Below the pieces are notes generated by a model. It was not told the origin of the DNA. It saw only the letters and a list, made by a program, of their open reading frames with translations, and did not search any database. A program made the translations under genes and the position numbers. Shown piece by piece: positions 18,056 to 27,592 of a DNA stretch of 64,000 bases. Each line of letters opens with the position of its first letter. Positions within the stretch are counted from its first letter, which is position 1. Source of the stretch: Burkholderia diffusa (lineage in GTDB: Bacteria > Pseudomonadota > Gammaproteobacteria > Burkholderiales > Burkholderiaceae); contig NZ_CP013362.1 of assembly GCF_001718315.1 (NCBI RefSeq), positions 1,736,001-1,800,000 on the forward strand. Direction: 5' to 3'.

Positions 18056-19222
18056 ATGAACACCACCACGATCGCGCGCCGTGTCCGCCGGATTGCCCTG
18101 GCGCTGGGCCTGACGCTGTCGGCCGCGGCCGCCGTCGCGGCCCCCGTGTCGTTGAATGTCGTCGACGTCGCGGGCAACCTTCAGCTCACGCAGAAGGCCA
18201 TCGAGGCGTTCAGGGAGAAGAACCCGAATCTCGTCTCGAACGTCACGTTCACGAATGCGCCCGCGCCGCAGTTGCCGGGCAAGATCAAGGCGATGCAGGC
18301 GGCGGGGCGTGCCGACATCGACCTCGTGCTGACGGGCACCGACGCGCTGGCCGCCGGCATCGAGCAGAACCTGTGGCTCAAGCTGCTGCCCGACAACGCG
18401 GGCGCGTTCCCCGGCGTGCTCGACAAATACGCGCCCGGCCCGCGCAAGATGCAGGATCTCGCGCAGGGCTTCGGTCTCGAAGTGACCTACATGCCGGCCG
18501 GCCCGCTGCTCGAATACAACCCGGCCAAGGTCAGCGACCCGCCGAAGACGCCCGAACAGCTGCTCGCGTGGTGCAAGGCGCATCCGAACAAGCTGATCTA
18601 CGCGCGCCCGGCGAACTCGGGCCCCGGCCGCACCTTCCTGATGGGGCTGCCGTACGTGCTCGGCGACAAGAATCCGCAGGATCCGATCAACGGCTGGGAC
18701 AAGACCTGGGCGTTCCTCAAGCAGCTCAACGACTGCGTGCCGTACTACCCGGGCGGCACGTCGGCGGTGATGAAGGAGCTCGGCGAAGGCACCCGCGACA
18801 TGACGGTGACGGTCACCGGCTGGGATCTCAACCCGCGCGCGCTCGGCATCGTGCCGGCCGACTTCCGGATCCAGGCGTTCGACAACATGACGTGGGTCAA
18901 CGACGCGCACTACATGGTGATTCCGAAGGGCGTGCCGAAGGAGAAGCTCGACGTGCTGTTCAAGCTGATGAACTTCCTGCTTGAACCGGCGCAGCAGGCG
19001 ATGACCTACGACGACGGCTACTTCTATCCGGGCCCGGCGGTGAAGGGCGTGACGCTCGAGATGGCGCCCGCGCACAGTCAGGAGGTGATCAGGAAGTTCG
19101 GCCGCCCCGAGTATGCGAAGTTGCTCGCGGATCGTCCGCACGTGCAGCCGCTCAACGCGCAGGCAATGGTCGCCGCGTTCCAGAAGTGGGACCGCGAAGT
19201 CGGTTCGCAGAAATCGAAATGA
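18056..19222 (+). CDS. ABC transporter periplasmic substrate-binding protein
   Basis: The 388-residue protein starts with an Arg-rich segment and a hydrophobic signal peptide (about 1-32, ending AAVAA). It continues as a class II solute-binding protein with a DIDLVLTGTDAL strand and a long C-lobe. It belongs with the ATPase and two permeases downstream, and the gene order resembles polyamine or iron/phosphonate importers. GAGGAGAC precedes the chosen ATG; an in-frame ATG at 18008 would add a charged leader without sense. The ligand cannot be read from the sequence. Confidence 0.88.
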   Translation: MNTTTIARRVRRIALALGLTLSAAAAVAAPVSLNVVDVAGNLQLTQKAIEAFREKNPNLVSNVTFTNAPAPQLPGKIKAMQAAGRADIDLVLTGTDALAAGIEQNLWLKLLPDNAGAFPGVLDKYAPGPRKMQDLAQGFGLEVTYMPAGPLLEYNPAKVSDPPKTPEQLLAWCKAHPNKLIYARPANSGPGRTFLMGLPYVLGDKNPQDPINGWDKTWAFLKQLNDCVPYYPGGTSAVMKELGEGTRDMTVTVTGWDLNPRALGIVPADFRIQAFDNMTWVNDAHYMVIPKGVPKEKLDVLFKLMNFLLEPAQQAMTYDDGYFYPGPAVKGVTLEMAPAHSQEVIRKFGRPEYAKLLADRPHVQPLNAQAMVAAFQKWDREVGSQKSK

Positions 19223-19271
19223 CGGATGACCGCGCGGGCGCCGCGGCGCCCGCGCTGACGGAGTTTGCGTA

Positions 19272-20351
19272 ATGAACCACAGTTTCGAACGGCTGCGGCT
19301 CGACGGCGTATGCCGCAGCTTCACCAATGCGGAGGGCGCGCAGGTCGCCGCACTGAACGGACTCGATCTCGACATCCGGCGCGGCGAGTTCATCGCGCTG
19401 CTCGGCCCGTCGGGCTGCGGCAAGTCGACCGCGCTGAACTGCATCGCCGGGCTGCAACCGCTCACGAGCGGCGGCATCTGGCTCGACGACACGCGCATCG
19501 ACGTGCTGCCTCCCGAGCGTCGCGGCTTCGGCATGGTGTTCCAGAACTACGCGCTGTTTCCGCACATGTCGGTGCTCGAGAACGTCGGCTTCGGGCTGAA
19601 GATGCGCGGCGTGCCGAAGCAGGAAACGCGGCGGCGCGCGCAGCAGGCGCTCGAACTGGTGCAACTCGTCGGCCACGAGGGCAAGCTGCCCGGGCAGTTG
19701 TCGGGCGGGCAGCAGCAGCGCGTCGCGATCGCGCGCGCGATCGTCATCGAACCGCCGCTCGTGCTGATGGATGAGCCTCTTTCGAACCTCGACACGAAGC
19801 TGCGCATCGAGATGCGCGCCGAGATCCGCCGCATCCACACGCAGCTCGAGCGCGCGACGATCTACGTGACGCACGACCAGGACGAGGCGCTGTCGATGGC
19901 CGACCGGATCGTCGTGATGAAGGAGGGCGTCGTGCAGCAGGTAGCGTCGCCGAAAGACGTGTATACGCGCCCGCACAACCTGCACGTCGCGCGCTTCATG
20001 GGCTATCGCAACGTGCTGCCGTTCACGCTCGAAGGGATGGCCGGCGACTACGTGAACGTCACCGCGGCCGGCGTGCGCGTCACGGGTGTTCCGATGGCCG
20101 GTTTCGACGGCAAGGACGTCGTGGTCGCGCTGCGCCCCGACGACATTGAGCGGGCGGAAGAAGGGGCCGACAACGCATTCGACGCGACCGTCGAAACGGT
20201 CGAATACGGCGGACGCGACTCGCTCATCCGCGCGATCACGCCGTTCGGACCGGTCTGGGCGCGGGTTGCCGGCGAATTCGCGGAGGGCGAGCGGTTGCGG
20301 CTGCGCGTGGCGGCCGCGCGCACGCTCGTCTATGCGGGAGACGCGCAATGA
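19272..20351 (+). CDS. ABC transporter ATP-binding protein (PotA-like)
   Basis: This 359-residue ATPase has Walker A GPSGCGKST, a Q-loop in GMVFQNYALFPHM, the LSGGQQQRVAIARA signature, Walker B LVLMDEPLSNLD and an H-loop VTHDQDEA. A C-terminal TOBE-like region (about 240-359) is typical of PotA/FbpC/MalK-type importers. It energises the two permeases encoded next and follows the binding-protein gene by 49 bases. Confidence 0.92.
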   Translation: MNHSFERLRLDGVCRSFTNAEGAQVAALNGLDLDIRRGEFIALLGPSGCGKSTALNCIAGLQPLTSGGIWLDDTRIDVLPPERRGFGMVFQNYALFPHMSVLENVGFGLKMRGVPKQETRRRAQQALELVQLVGHEGKLPGQLSGGQQQRVAIARAIVIEPPLVLMDEPLSNLDTKLRIEMRAEIRRIHTQLERATIYVTHDQDEALSMADRIVVMKEGVVQQVASPKDVYTRPHNLHVARFMGYRNVLPFTLEGMAGDYVNVTAAGVRVTGVPMAGFDGKDVVVALRPDDIERAEEGADNAFDATVETVEYGGRDSLIRAITPFGPVWARVAGEFAEGERLRLRVAAARTLVYAGDAQ

Positions 20352-20397
20352 ATGGCCGCTGCGCCGCGTGCGCGGCAGCGCGCCGCCCGGAGGCCGC

Positions 20398-21270
20398 ATG
20401 AGCACATTCGCGACCGGCGGCGCGCCGCGCGACGCGAAGGCATGGCTCGTCACGCCGGCGCTCGCGTTCATCGTCGCGCTGTTCATCTATCCGTTCGCGT
20501 ACGGCATCGTGCTGTCGTTCCAGCCGATGAACGGCGGCGGCGCGCTCGCGAACTACGTGCAGTTCTTCACCGACACCGCGATGTGGCCAACCGTGCTCGT
20601 CACGCTGAAGCTCGCGGTGCCGGCGACGCTGATCAACGTCGGCATCTCGGTGCCCGTCGCGTTCGCGCTGCGCCGCAGCTCGCCGTACCAGAAGTTCGTC
20701 ACGACGCTGCTCGTGATTCCCGTCACGCTCGGCACGGTGCTCGTCGCCGACGGGATGCTCACGTATTTCGGCCCGAACGGCTGGTTTCCGCAGGCGTTGC
20801 AGGGGCTGCATCTGTACACGGACGAAGTCCGCCTTACCCACAATTACTGGGGCGTGCTGCTGTCGCTGATCGTGTCGGGCTTTCCGTTCGCGTTCCTGCT
20901 GATGCTGTCGTACATCAGCGGTATCGATCCGACGCTCGCGCGCGCCGCGGCGACGCTCGGCGCGAACCCGTGGCAACAGTTCCGGCGGATCTACCTGCCG
21001 TTGCTCGTGCCGGGGCTCACGATGGCGGCGTGCCTGTCGTTCGTGCAGGCGTTCTCGGTATTCCCGTCGGCCGTGCTGCTCGGCGCCCCGGCCGGGCCGA
21101 CACGCGTGATCTCGATCGCGGCCGCCGAAGCCGCGTTCGAGAGCTACGACTATTCGCTCGCATCGGCGATCGCGATCGTGATGGGGTTCGTGCAGCTGCT
21201 GGTGGTCGCGTCGATGCTCGGGGCACGCCGCTTCTTCTATACCGGTCCGGTCACGGGAGGCAAGGGCTGA
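20398..21270 (+). CDS. ABC transporter permease 1 (PotB-like)
   Basis: The 290-residue inner-membrane protein has about six hydrophobic segments. The cytoplasmic EAA-type loop reads ARAAATLGANPWQQFRRIYLPLLVPG, the contact site for the ATPase. The start at 20398 follows CCGGAGGCC. The stop overlaps the second permease start as TGATG. It should form a heterodimer with that protein. Confidence 0.91.
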   Translation: MSTFATGGAPRDAKAWLVTPALAFIVALFIYPFAYGIVLSFQPMNGGGALANYVQFFTDTAMWPTVLVTLKLAVPATLINVGISVPVAFALRRSSPYQKFVTTLLVIPVTLGTVLVADGMLTYFGPNGWFPQALQGLHLYTDEVRLTHNYWGVLLSLIVSGFPFAFLLMLSYISGIDPTLARAAATLGANPWQQFRRIYLPLLVPGLTMAACLSFVQAFSVFPSAVLLGAPAGPTRVISIAAAEAAFESYDYSLASAIAIVMGFVQLLVVASMLGARRFFYTGPVTGGKG

Positions 21271-22193
21271 TGGCGACCGACAATCATGCCGCGCCCGCGT
21301 GGCCGCCGAAGCGCAGTCCGCCCGGCGCGCAGCCCGTCAACGCGATGAAGCCGCGGAAGCTGCGCGACAGCCTCGCCGGCCGCGCGTGGAAGGCGCTCGT
21401 GTGGGGGCTGATGGCGTTCTTCCTGCTGAACGTGATGCTGCTGATCGCGACCGTCGCCGTGAACTCGGTCGCGACGCGCTGGTTCGGCACGCCGCTGCCG
21501 CAGGGCTTCACGCTGCACTGGTATGCGAAGGCGTGGGAGGATTTCCAGCTCGCCAGCGTGCTGTGGGTGACCGTCGAAGTGGTCGGCTCGGTCGTGCTGC
21601 TGTCGGTCGCGCTCGGCGTGCCGGCCGCCTACGCGCTCGCGCGCGTGCAGTTCCGCGGCAAGCGCTTCGCGCTGCTGGTGTTCCTGCTGCCGCTGATGGT
21701 GCCGCCCGTCACGTACGGAATCCCGATGGCGACCGTGATGTACAAGGTCGGGCTCGCCGGCACGCTGCCCGGCGTGATCCTCGCGAATCTCGTGCCGGCG
21801 CTGCCGTTCGTGATCCTCGTGATGACGCCGTTCATCGAGCAGATCGATCCGAACCTCGAAGCCGCCGCACGCATCTTCGGCGCGAACACGTGGCGCTATT
21901 TCCGCCACGTGCTGCTGCCGCTGCTGGTCCCCGGCATGCTCGCGGCAGGGCTGCTCGTGCTGGTGCGCACGATCGGGATGTTCGAGCTGACCTTCTTCAC
22001 CGCGGGCCCGAGCACGCAGACGCTCGTCGTCGCGCTGTATTACGCGGTATTCTCGACCGGCGTGCGCGCACCGCAGTCGATCGACGCGATGGCGATGATC
22101 TACATGGCCATCACGCTCGTGTGGGTCGTGATCGCGCTGCAGTTCGTGAGCCCGACGCAGCTCGTGAGTCGCGTGAAGCAGGAGCGGCAGTAG
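21270..22193 (+). CDS. ABC transporter permease 2 (PotC-like)
   Basis: The 307-residue protein has an N-terminal polar tail of about 45 residues, then six hydrophobic segments with the EAA loop EAAARIFGANTWRYFRHVLLPLLVPG. The start at 21270 overlaps the preceding stop, and GGGAGGCAAGG serves as the ribosome site. With the upstream three genes it completes a binding-protein-dependent importer. An in-frame ATG a little downstream (MKPRKL) could be an alternative start. Confidence 0.91.
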   Translation: MATDNHAAPAWPPKRSPPGAQPVNAMKPRKLRDSLAGRAWKALVWGLMAFFLLNVMLLIATVAVNSVATRWFGTPLPQGFTLHWYAKAWEDFQLASVLWVTVEVVGSVVLLSVALGVPAAYALARVQFRGKRFALLVFLLPLMVPPVTYGIPMATVMYKVGLAGTLPGVILANLVPALPFVILVMTPFIEQIDPNLEAAARIFGANTWRYFRHVLLPLLVPGMLAAGLLVLVRTIGMFELTFFTAGPSTQTLVVALYYAVFSTGVRAPQSIDAMAMIYMAITLVWVVIALQFVSPTQLVSRVKQERQ

Positions 22194-22375
22194 GCGCGCA
22201 TGAAAGCGGCGCGGCAGCGGAATATTCGCTGCCGTGCCGACCGCCCGCGCAATTGGTTACAAATGGATACCGCGTGCGAAGCGCGGACGTTGCAGACTAC
22301 GCGGCGTAAGGCATCGGCGATGCGCTCGCTTGCACCGCCGTCGCCATCCGACGTTCACCCGATTCACGGATATCC

Positions 22376-22813
22376 ATGAAGCTTCAAACGCTGCTGACGC
22401 TCGGCTGTGCCGCCACGCTGCTTGCCGCCTGCCACCTGCTCCACGACGGCCCCGGATCAAGCGACGTCGATGCCGCGGTGCGCCGCGCGCTCGAAGCGGA
22501 AAACCACGGCGGCCTGAACGCGCTGTTCGGCCAGCCGCTGCCCGTGTCGGCCGACGTGATCTCCGCGAAACCGGACGGCGACTGCAGGAAAATCGGCGAA
22601 CGGACCTACACCTGCGACGTCGTGGTCACTTGGCGCAACAGCGATTACGCGCCGTCGCGCGCGAACCTGACCTTCGTGCAGGCCGCCGACGGTTCGTGGC
22701 AGACCTCGGGCGTCGACGCCGCCATCGCGACGGGCGCCGCCAAGTCGCTCATCGACAAGATCGGCAAGGCGTGGCCCGGCAATGCGGCCAGCGGTGCATC
22801 GGCGCCGCAGTGA
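22376..22813 (+). CDS. Small predicted lipoprotein
   Basis: The 145-residue protein has a type II signal peptide with lipobox LLAAC (Cys19), so it should be lipid-anchored in the cell envelope. The rest is soluble, with two further cysteines (in DGDCRKI and YTCDVVV) that could form a disulfide. It resembles small Burkholderia lipoproteins of unknown role. It is not obviously part of the ABC operon, being 182 bases downstream. Confidence 0.75.
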   Translation: MKLQTLLTLGCAATLLAACHLLHDGPGSSDVDAAVRRALEAENHGGLNALFGQPLPVSADVISAKPDGDCRKIGERTYTCDVVVTWRNSDYAPSRANLTFVQAADGSWQTSGVDAAIATGAAKSLIDKIGKAWPGNAASGASAPQ

Positions 22814-22991
22814 CGCGTCGGGCGACGGGTTTCGGCGATGCGCCTGCCTGCCGTTGAACGCAACCGTTACCCCGTCTGGTCCGGCGCTTGAACCTGCGTA
22901 ACGAGGGAAAAGGGTGCAAACATTGCCCGCCATCGATCGAAGCCATCCTCGGTATACAGGCTGATATATAGGGAAAACCCTTATTCGCAGT

Positions 22992-22997
22992 TATAAT
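22992..22997 (+). promoter_or_regulatory. Consensus -10 box of a putative promoter
   Basis: A perfect TATAAT sits 26 bases before the small gene at 23023 in a locally AT-rich stretch. The -35 region (about 22969-22974) is poor, so this is a tentative promoter. Confidence 0.35.
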
Positions 22998-23022
22998 GGC
23001 GACCTAGAAGAAAGGTCGAACC

Positions 23023-23235
23023 ATGCCCGAACGTTTCCAGTCCCTCGAAAAATTTGTGTTTTCCCTGGTCGTGATGTCCGCGGTCTTCTGCTCCGCATTC
23101 CTCGCGTACGAGCGTCACCCCGAGATCAAGATCGCGCTGCACGAAGGCGAAGCGCTGATGCGCGAAAGCGCGAAGTATTCGGTCATCTGCTCGCCGTCCA
23201 AGGTCGATCCTTGCGTCGAGATGTCCGCTTACTGA
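23023..23235 (+). CDS. Small single-span membrane protein, unknown
   Basis: This 70-residue ORF encodes one hydrophobic segment (about 10-28, FVFSLVVMSAVFCSAFLAY) followed by a charged tail with two cysteines near the C-terminus. An AGAAAGG ribosome site and a TATAAT box stand in front of it. No family is recognised. The topology suggests an inner-membrane anchor with the cysteine-bearing tail on one face. Confidence 0.6.
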   Translation: MPERFQSLEKFVFSLVVMSAVFCSAFLAYERHPEIKIALHEGEALMRESAKYSVICSPSKVDPCVEMSAY

Positions 23236-23489
23236 GCGTCGCCTTCCGCTGACACATCCCGCCTGATTCCCGCCGGCGCGCGGCCGATGGCCGACACGCG
23301 CCGGCGGCGCGCATCGCGCACCCGCGCATACCGGTGCCGGTTGCGCATCGCCTGAACCCCGCTTCCCCGATTCTCCGATTCCGCTGCGGCATCCTGGCCG
23401 CAACGCGTCGTCGCGTCTTCACGTCCCGCGCACCGGTGCGTCGCTGCCGACGCCGCACCCGCCTGCCGCTCGCTAGCGTTGCGCCACGC

Positions 23490-24464
23490 TCAACCCACCG
23501 TCACGACGTGCCGTGGCTCGCCGCCGACGAACGCAGCCACGTTGTCGACAAGCTGGTCGGCCAGTGCCTGCATCGCCTCGTCGCTCGCCCACGCGACATG
23601 CGGCGTCAGGATGAACGCCGGATGCGAAAGGATCGCCTGGAATGGATGCGCGGCCGGCAGCGGCTCCTGCGTGACCACGTCGAAGCCCGCGCCCGAAATC
23701 TGCCCAGACTGCAACGCGTCGACGAGCGCGTGTTCATCCACGAGTCCGCCGCGCGCGGTATTGATCAGCAACGGCCGGCGCGCCATCCGCGCGAACGCGC
23801 CCGCGTCGATCAGGTTGCGCGTCGCGGGCATGAGCGGGCAGTGCAGCGTGATCACGTCGCTTTCGTGCAGCAGCGTGTCGAGCGGCACATGGTCGCCGCC
23901 CTGCGCATCGCCGTGCGTGGCGAACAGCACGCGCATGCCGAGCGCGCGCGCGATGGCGGCCACCGCACGGCCGAGCACGCCTTCGCCGACGATCCCGAGC
24001 GTCGCGCCGGCCAGATCGCGGATCGGATGATCGAAGAAGCAGAACTGTCCGCTTTCGAGCCAGCGTCCCGCGCGCACCGCGTCACGATACGCGACGAGGC
24101 TGCGCCGCAGCGCGAAGATCAGCGCGAACGTGTGCTCGGGCACCGTGCGCACCGCATATCCGCGAACGTGGGTGACGACGATGCCGCGTGCGGCACACGC
24201 ATCGAGATCGACGATGTCGGTACCCGTCGCGGCGATCGCGATCATTTTCAAACGCGGCGCCGCGCCGAGCGCCGCCGCGTCGAGCCGAACCTTGTTGGTC
24301 ACGACGACATCCGCGTCGGCGATACGCGCGGCGACTTCGTGCGCGGCCGTCCGTTCGAAGGTCCGGAGTGCGTGCGGAAACGGGAACGGCTTCAGAACGG
24401 TCTGCGGCGACAGCGTCGCGCGGTCGAGAAACACAATCTTCGCGGGGGAGGAGCTGGAAAACAT
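23490..24464 (-). CDS. D-isomer-specific 2-hydroxyacid dehydrogenase (hydroxypyruvate reductase-like)
   Basis: The 324-residue NAD(P)-dependent enzyme has the Rossmann motif GIVGEGVLG (a GxGxxG with Glu in place of the usual Tyr/Phe/Leu) and the substrate-binding ATGTDIVD. The catalytic set is Arg in NTARGGLVDE, Glu in TQEPL and His in TPHVAWA. It reduces short 2-keto acids such as hydroxypyruvate or glyoxylate. It is divergent from the CoA-transferase gene, with a palindrome between them, so it may be part of that regulon. The start at 24464 has only a weak ribosome site. Confidence 0.88.
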   Translation of the reverse strand: MFSSSSPAKIVFLDRATLSPQTVLKPFPFPHALRTFERTAAHEVAARIADADVVVTNKVRLDAAALGAAPRLKMIAIAATGTDIVDLDACAARGIVVTHVRGYAVRTVPEHTFALIFALRRSLVAYRDAVRAGRWLESGQFCFFDHPIRDLAGATLGIVGEGVLGRAVAAIARALGMRVLFATHGDAQGGDHVPLDTLLHESDVITLHCPLMPATRNLIDAGAFARMARRPLLINTARGGLVDEHALVDALQSGQISGAGFDVVTQEPLPAAHPFQAILSHPAFILTPHVAWASDEAMQALADQLVDNVAAFVGGEPRHVVTVG

Positions 24465-24629
24465 GGCGGGTCTCGCTGACGGGCGCCCGGCGGGCGCGCA
24501 ACGGCAACGATTCTGCCGACGGCGCGCGCGATCGGGCTTGCGCATTGCGCGAGCGCGCTTTCCCGCCTGGAAAGTCGACGTGATCCCGCGTGCGACGGGC
24601 GATCGGCTTCCGACTCGCTACCCACGCAT

Positions 24630-24653
24630 GCCTTTCCGTTCAGGAAAGGCTGC
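24630..24653. promoter_or_regulatory. Palindromic operator candidate, copy 1 (CCTTTCC-N6-GAAAGG)
   Basis: GCCTTTCC-GTTCA-GGAAAGGC is a perfect dyad (24630-24650) and is followed by TGC. It lies in the divergent promoter region between the 2-hydroxyacid dehydrogenase and CoA-transferase genes. The spacing fits a LysR-type T-N11-A box. A close copy lies at 31160-31182 upstream of the MFS transporter. Confidence 0.55.
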
Positions 24654-24734
24654 TTGATCATCGATCGATTTTCGCCGAATGCGAACGCCGTCATGATCGC
24701 CGTCATCGACAACGTGATTTCATCGGAGACAGTC

Positions 24735-25925
24735 ATGACGCGCCCTCTGGACGGCATTCGCGTGCTGGAACTCGGCCAACTGATCGCCGGGCCGTTCGCG
24801 GGCCGGATGCTCGCCGAATTCGGCGCGGACGTGATCAAGGTGGAGCCGCCCGGCGTCGGCGACCCGCTGCGCAAATGGCGACTGCTGCACGACGGCACGT
24901 CGGTCTGGTGGGCCGCGCAGTCGCGCAACAAGACCTCGCTCACGCTCGACCTGCGCACGCCGGAAGGGCAGGACGTCGTGCGCCGCCTCGTCGCCGAGAC
25001 CGACGTGCTGATCGAGAACTTCCGGCCCGGCACGCTCGAAGGCTGGGGGCTCGGCTGGGAGACGCTGTCCGCGATCAACCCGCGGCTCGTGATGCTGCGC
25101 GTATCGGGCTTCGGTCAGACCGGCCCGTATCGCGACCGTCCCGGCTTCGGCGTGATCGCCGAGGCGATGGGCGGCCTTCGCCACCTGACCGGCGAGCCAG
25201 GGCGCACGCCGGTGCGTGTCGGCGTGTCGCTCGGCGATTCGCTGTCGGCGCTGCACGGCGTGATCGGCGTCCTGCTCGCGCTGCGCCATCGCGAGCAGCA
25301 GGGCGGTCAAGGACAGGTCGTCGACGTCGCGCTGTACGAATCGGTGTTCAACATGACGGAAAGCCTGCTGCCCGAATACTCGGCGTTCGGCGCGGTGCGC
25401 GAGGCGGCCGGCAGCAGCCTGCCCGGCATCGCGCCAACCAACGCATACCGCTGTCGCGACGGCAAGTACGCGCTGATCGCCGGCAATGGCGACAGCATCT
25501 TCCGGCGGCTGATGGAGCTGATCGGGCGCCCCGATCTCGGCCACGATCCGGCGCTCGCGCACAACGACGGACGCGTCGCGCAGGTCGCGCGCATCGACGC
25601 GGCGATCGGCGAATGGAGCGCGCGGCACGATCTCGACGACGTGCTCGCCGCGCTGAACGATGCGCGCATCCCGTCCGGGCGCATCTACGACGTCGCCGAC
25701 ATCGCGGCCGATCCGCATTACCGCGCGCGCGACATGATCGTCGACGCCGCGCTGCCCGACGGCACGCCCGTGCTCGTGCCAGGCATCGTGCCGAAGCTCG
25801 GCGCGACGCCGGGACGCATCGAGCGTCCGGCCCCCGCGCTCGGCGCCGAGACCGACGCGATACTCGAATCGATCGGCATCGATGCCGCGACGCGCGACGA
25901 CTGGCGCTCGCGCGGCGTGATCTGA
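24735..25925 (+). CDS. Family III CoA-transferase (CaiB/BaiF)
   Basis: The 396-residue protein is a formyl-CoA-transferase-type enzyme with the signature LDGIRVLELGQLIAGPF, DVIKVEPPGVGDPLRKW and a catalytic Asp in the GVSLGDSLSALHG region. These enzymes move CoA between carboxylic acids. The start at 24735 is preceded by CGGAGAC, and the longer frame upstream runs through the operator region. The adjacent HMG-CoA-lyase-like gene suggests that the acid activated here is then cleaved as its CoA ester, perhaps a 3-hydroxy-dicarboxylic acid; this is inference. Confidence 0.9.
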   Translation: MTRPLDGIRVLELGQLIAGPFAGRMLAEFGADVIKVEPPGVGDPLRKWRLLHDGTSVWWAAQSRNKTSLTLDLRTPEGQDVVRRLVAETDVLIENFRPGTLEGWGLGWETLSAINPRLVMLRVSGFGQTGPYRDRPGFGVIAEAMGGLRHLTGEPGRTPVRVGVSLGDSLSALHGVIGVLLALRHREQQGGQGQVVDVALYESVFNMTESLLPEYSAFGAVREAAGSSLPGIAPTNAYRCRDGKYALIAGNGDSIFRRLMELIGRPDLGHDPALAHNDGRVAQVARIDAAIGEWSARHDLDDVLAALNDARIPSGRIYDVADIAADPHYRARDMIVDAALPDGTPVLVPGIVPKLGATPGRIERPAPALGAETDAILESIGIDAATRDDWRSRGVI

Positions 25926-25950
25926 ACCGGCCAACCATCGGGACGACGAC

Positions 25951-26910
25951 ATGAGCAAACCCCACCGACTCTACATCCACGAAGTCGCGACACGCGACGG
26001 TTTCCAGAACGAAGCGGCGTTCGTCGACACCGACGACAAGATCGCGCTCGTCGACGCGTTGAGCGCGTGCGGCTACGCGAAGATCGAGGTCACGTCGTTC
26101 ACGTCGCCGAGGGCGATCCCGGCGCTGCGCGACGCCGAGGCCGTGATGCACGGCATCGTGCGCACGCCGGGCGTCGTCTATACGGTGCTCGTGCCGAACG
26201 TGCGCGGCGCGGAGCGCGCGCTGTCGTGCGGCGTCGACGAGGTGAACCTCGTGATGTCGATGAGCGAGACCCACAACCGCGCGAACCTGCGGATGACCCG
26301 CGAACAGTCGTTCGCGCAGTTGCGCGATGTGATCGATGCGGTGCGCGGCACGGGCGTCGCGGTCAACGTGTCGCTTTCGACCGCGATGGGCTGCCCGATG
26401 GAAGGCGACGTGTGCGCGCGGACCGTGCTCGCGTGGATGCAGCGCTTCGCGGATCTCGGCGTGCACGGCTTCACGCTGTGCGACACGACCGGGATGGCGT
26501 ACCCGTCGCAGGTGCGCGAGCTGGCCGAACGCGCCCGCGAACGCTTCGGCGCGCTGCAGCTCACGCTGCACTTTCACAACACGCGCGGCATGGCGCTCGC
26601 CAACACGCTCGCCGCGCTCGACGCCGGCATCGACCGCTTCGACGCGTCGCTCGGCGGGCTCGGCGGTTGTCCGTACGCGCCGGGCGCGACCGGCAATGCG
26701 TGCACCGAGGAATTGGTCCACATGCTCGCGCTCGACGGCTACGATACGGGCATCGACCTCGCGGCCGTGCTCGCCGCGGCCGCGCGGCTGCCTGCGCTGA
26801 TCGGGCATGACGTGCCGAGCCAGATCCTGAAGGCCGGACGCCGCTCGGACCTTCATCCGCCGCCGCGCGCCGACGCCGGCGACATGCCTGCTCAACGGGC
26901 TTTCTCATGA
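25951..26910 (+). CDS. Hydroxymethylglutaryl-CoA lyase-family aldolase
   Basis: The 319-residue TIM-barrel enzyme has EVATRDGFQNE (catalytic Arg15/Asp16), VEVTSF-type strand KIEVTSFTSPRAIPAL, the metal-binding HFHNTRG and the C-loop GGLGGCPYAPGATGN with the active-site cysteine. HMG-CoA lyases split 3-hydroxy-3-methylglutaryl-CoA to acetyl-CoA and acetoacetate; relatives act on citramalyl-CoA or similar esters. It follows the CoA-transferase gene by 25 bases, so the two almost certainly act in sequence. Confidence 0.92.
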   Translation: MSKPHRLYIHEVATRDGFQNEAAFVDTDDKIALVDALSACGYAKIEVTSFTSPRAIPALRDAEAVMHGIVRTPGVVYTVLVPNVRGAERALSCGVDEVNLVMSMSETHNRANLRMTREQSFAQLRDVIDAVRGTGVAVNVSLSTAMGCPMEGDVCARTVLAWMQRFADLGVHGFTLCDTTGMAYPSQVRELAERARERFGALQLTLHFHNTRGMALANTLAALDAGIDRFDASLGGLGGCPYAPGATGNACTEELVHMLALDGYDTGIDLAAVLAAAARLPALIGHDVPSQILKAGRRSDLHPPPRADAGDMPAQRAFS

Positions 26911-26935
26911 ACGCATGAAACCAGGAGCGAACCAC

Positions 26936-27319
26936 ATGGCGCTGATCGACCAACTCGACCATCTCGTGCTGACCTGCGTCGATCCGGAGCGGACGAAGCA
27001 CTTCTACACGGAAGTGTTGCAGATGCAGCTCGAAACCTTCGGCGCGGGCCGCCTCGCGTTCCGCTTCGGCAACCAGAAGATCAATCTGCACGTGCGCGGC
27101 GCGGAGTTCGAGCCGAAAGCGCACGTGCCGGTGCCCGGCGCGCTCGACCTGTGCTTCATCGCGTCGGCGCCGCTCGACGACGTGATCGCGCATCTGCACC
27201 GCGTCGACTGGCCGATCATCGAAGGACCGGTCGAACGCACCGGCGCGACGCAGAAGATCCGGTCGGTGTACGTGCGCGACCCGGACCTGAACCTGATCGA
27301 GATATCCGAACTGATCTGA
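26936..27319 (+). CDS. VOC/glyoxalase-family metalloprotein (STM3117/YaeR-like)
   Basis: The 127-residue protein has the VOC betaalphabetabetabeta repeat: LDHLVLTCVDPERTKHFYTEVLQ at the N-terminus with the first metal histidine, KINLHVRGAEFEP in the middle, and a terminal DPDLNLIEISEL with the conserved glutamate. Family members are lyases, isomerases or dioxygenases. The start at 26936 follows CAGGAGCG. It lies 25 bases after the lyase gene and probably belongs to the same operon. Confidence 0.88.
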   Translation: MALIDQLDHLVLTCVDPERTKHFYTEVLQMQLETFGAGRLAFRFGNQKINLHVRGAEFEPKAHVPVPGALDLCFIASAPLDDVIAHLHRVDWPIIEGPVERTGATQKIRSVYVRDPDLNLIEISELI

Positions 27320-27592
27320 CTGACGTCCGGTTGCACCGGGCGACCGCCGTGTGGCTTCGGCATGCCGGTTCGTCGCGCCATTGCGCGTATTCGCGCATGC
27401 GCCGGCACGATGCGCGCTGCTCGACGGTCCTCTGCCGAAAGCGGACAGGCGAGCGCCGCCCGCCGCCGATTCCGGATAGCCGGCCCCGGTTGCCCTGCGC
27501 ATAATGGTGCACCGGCGCCGGCCCGTCCGGCGCCTTCGCCGCGGGCACCGCGAACGTCCCGCGCATCCGCAATCCGACCAGGCGCTTCCCGA

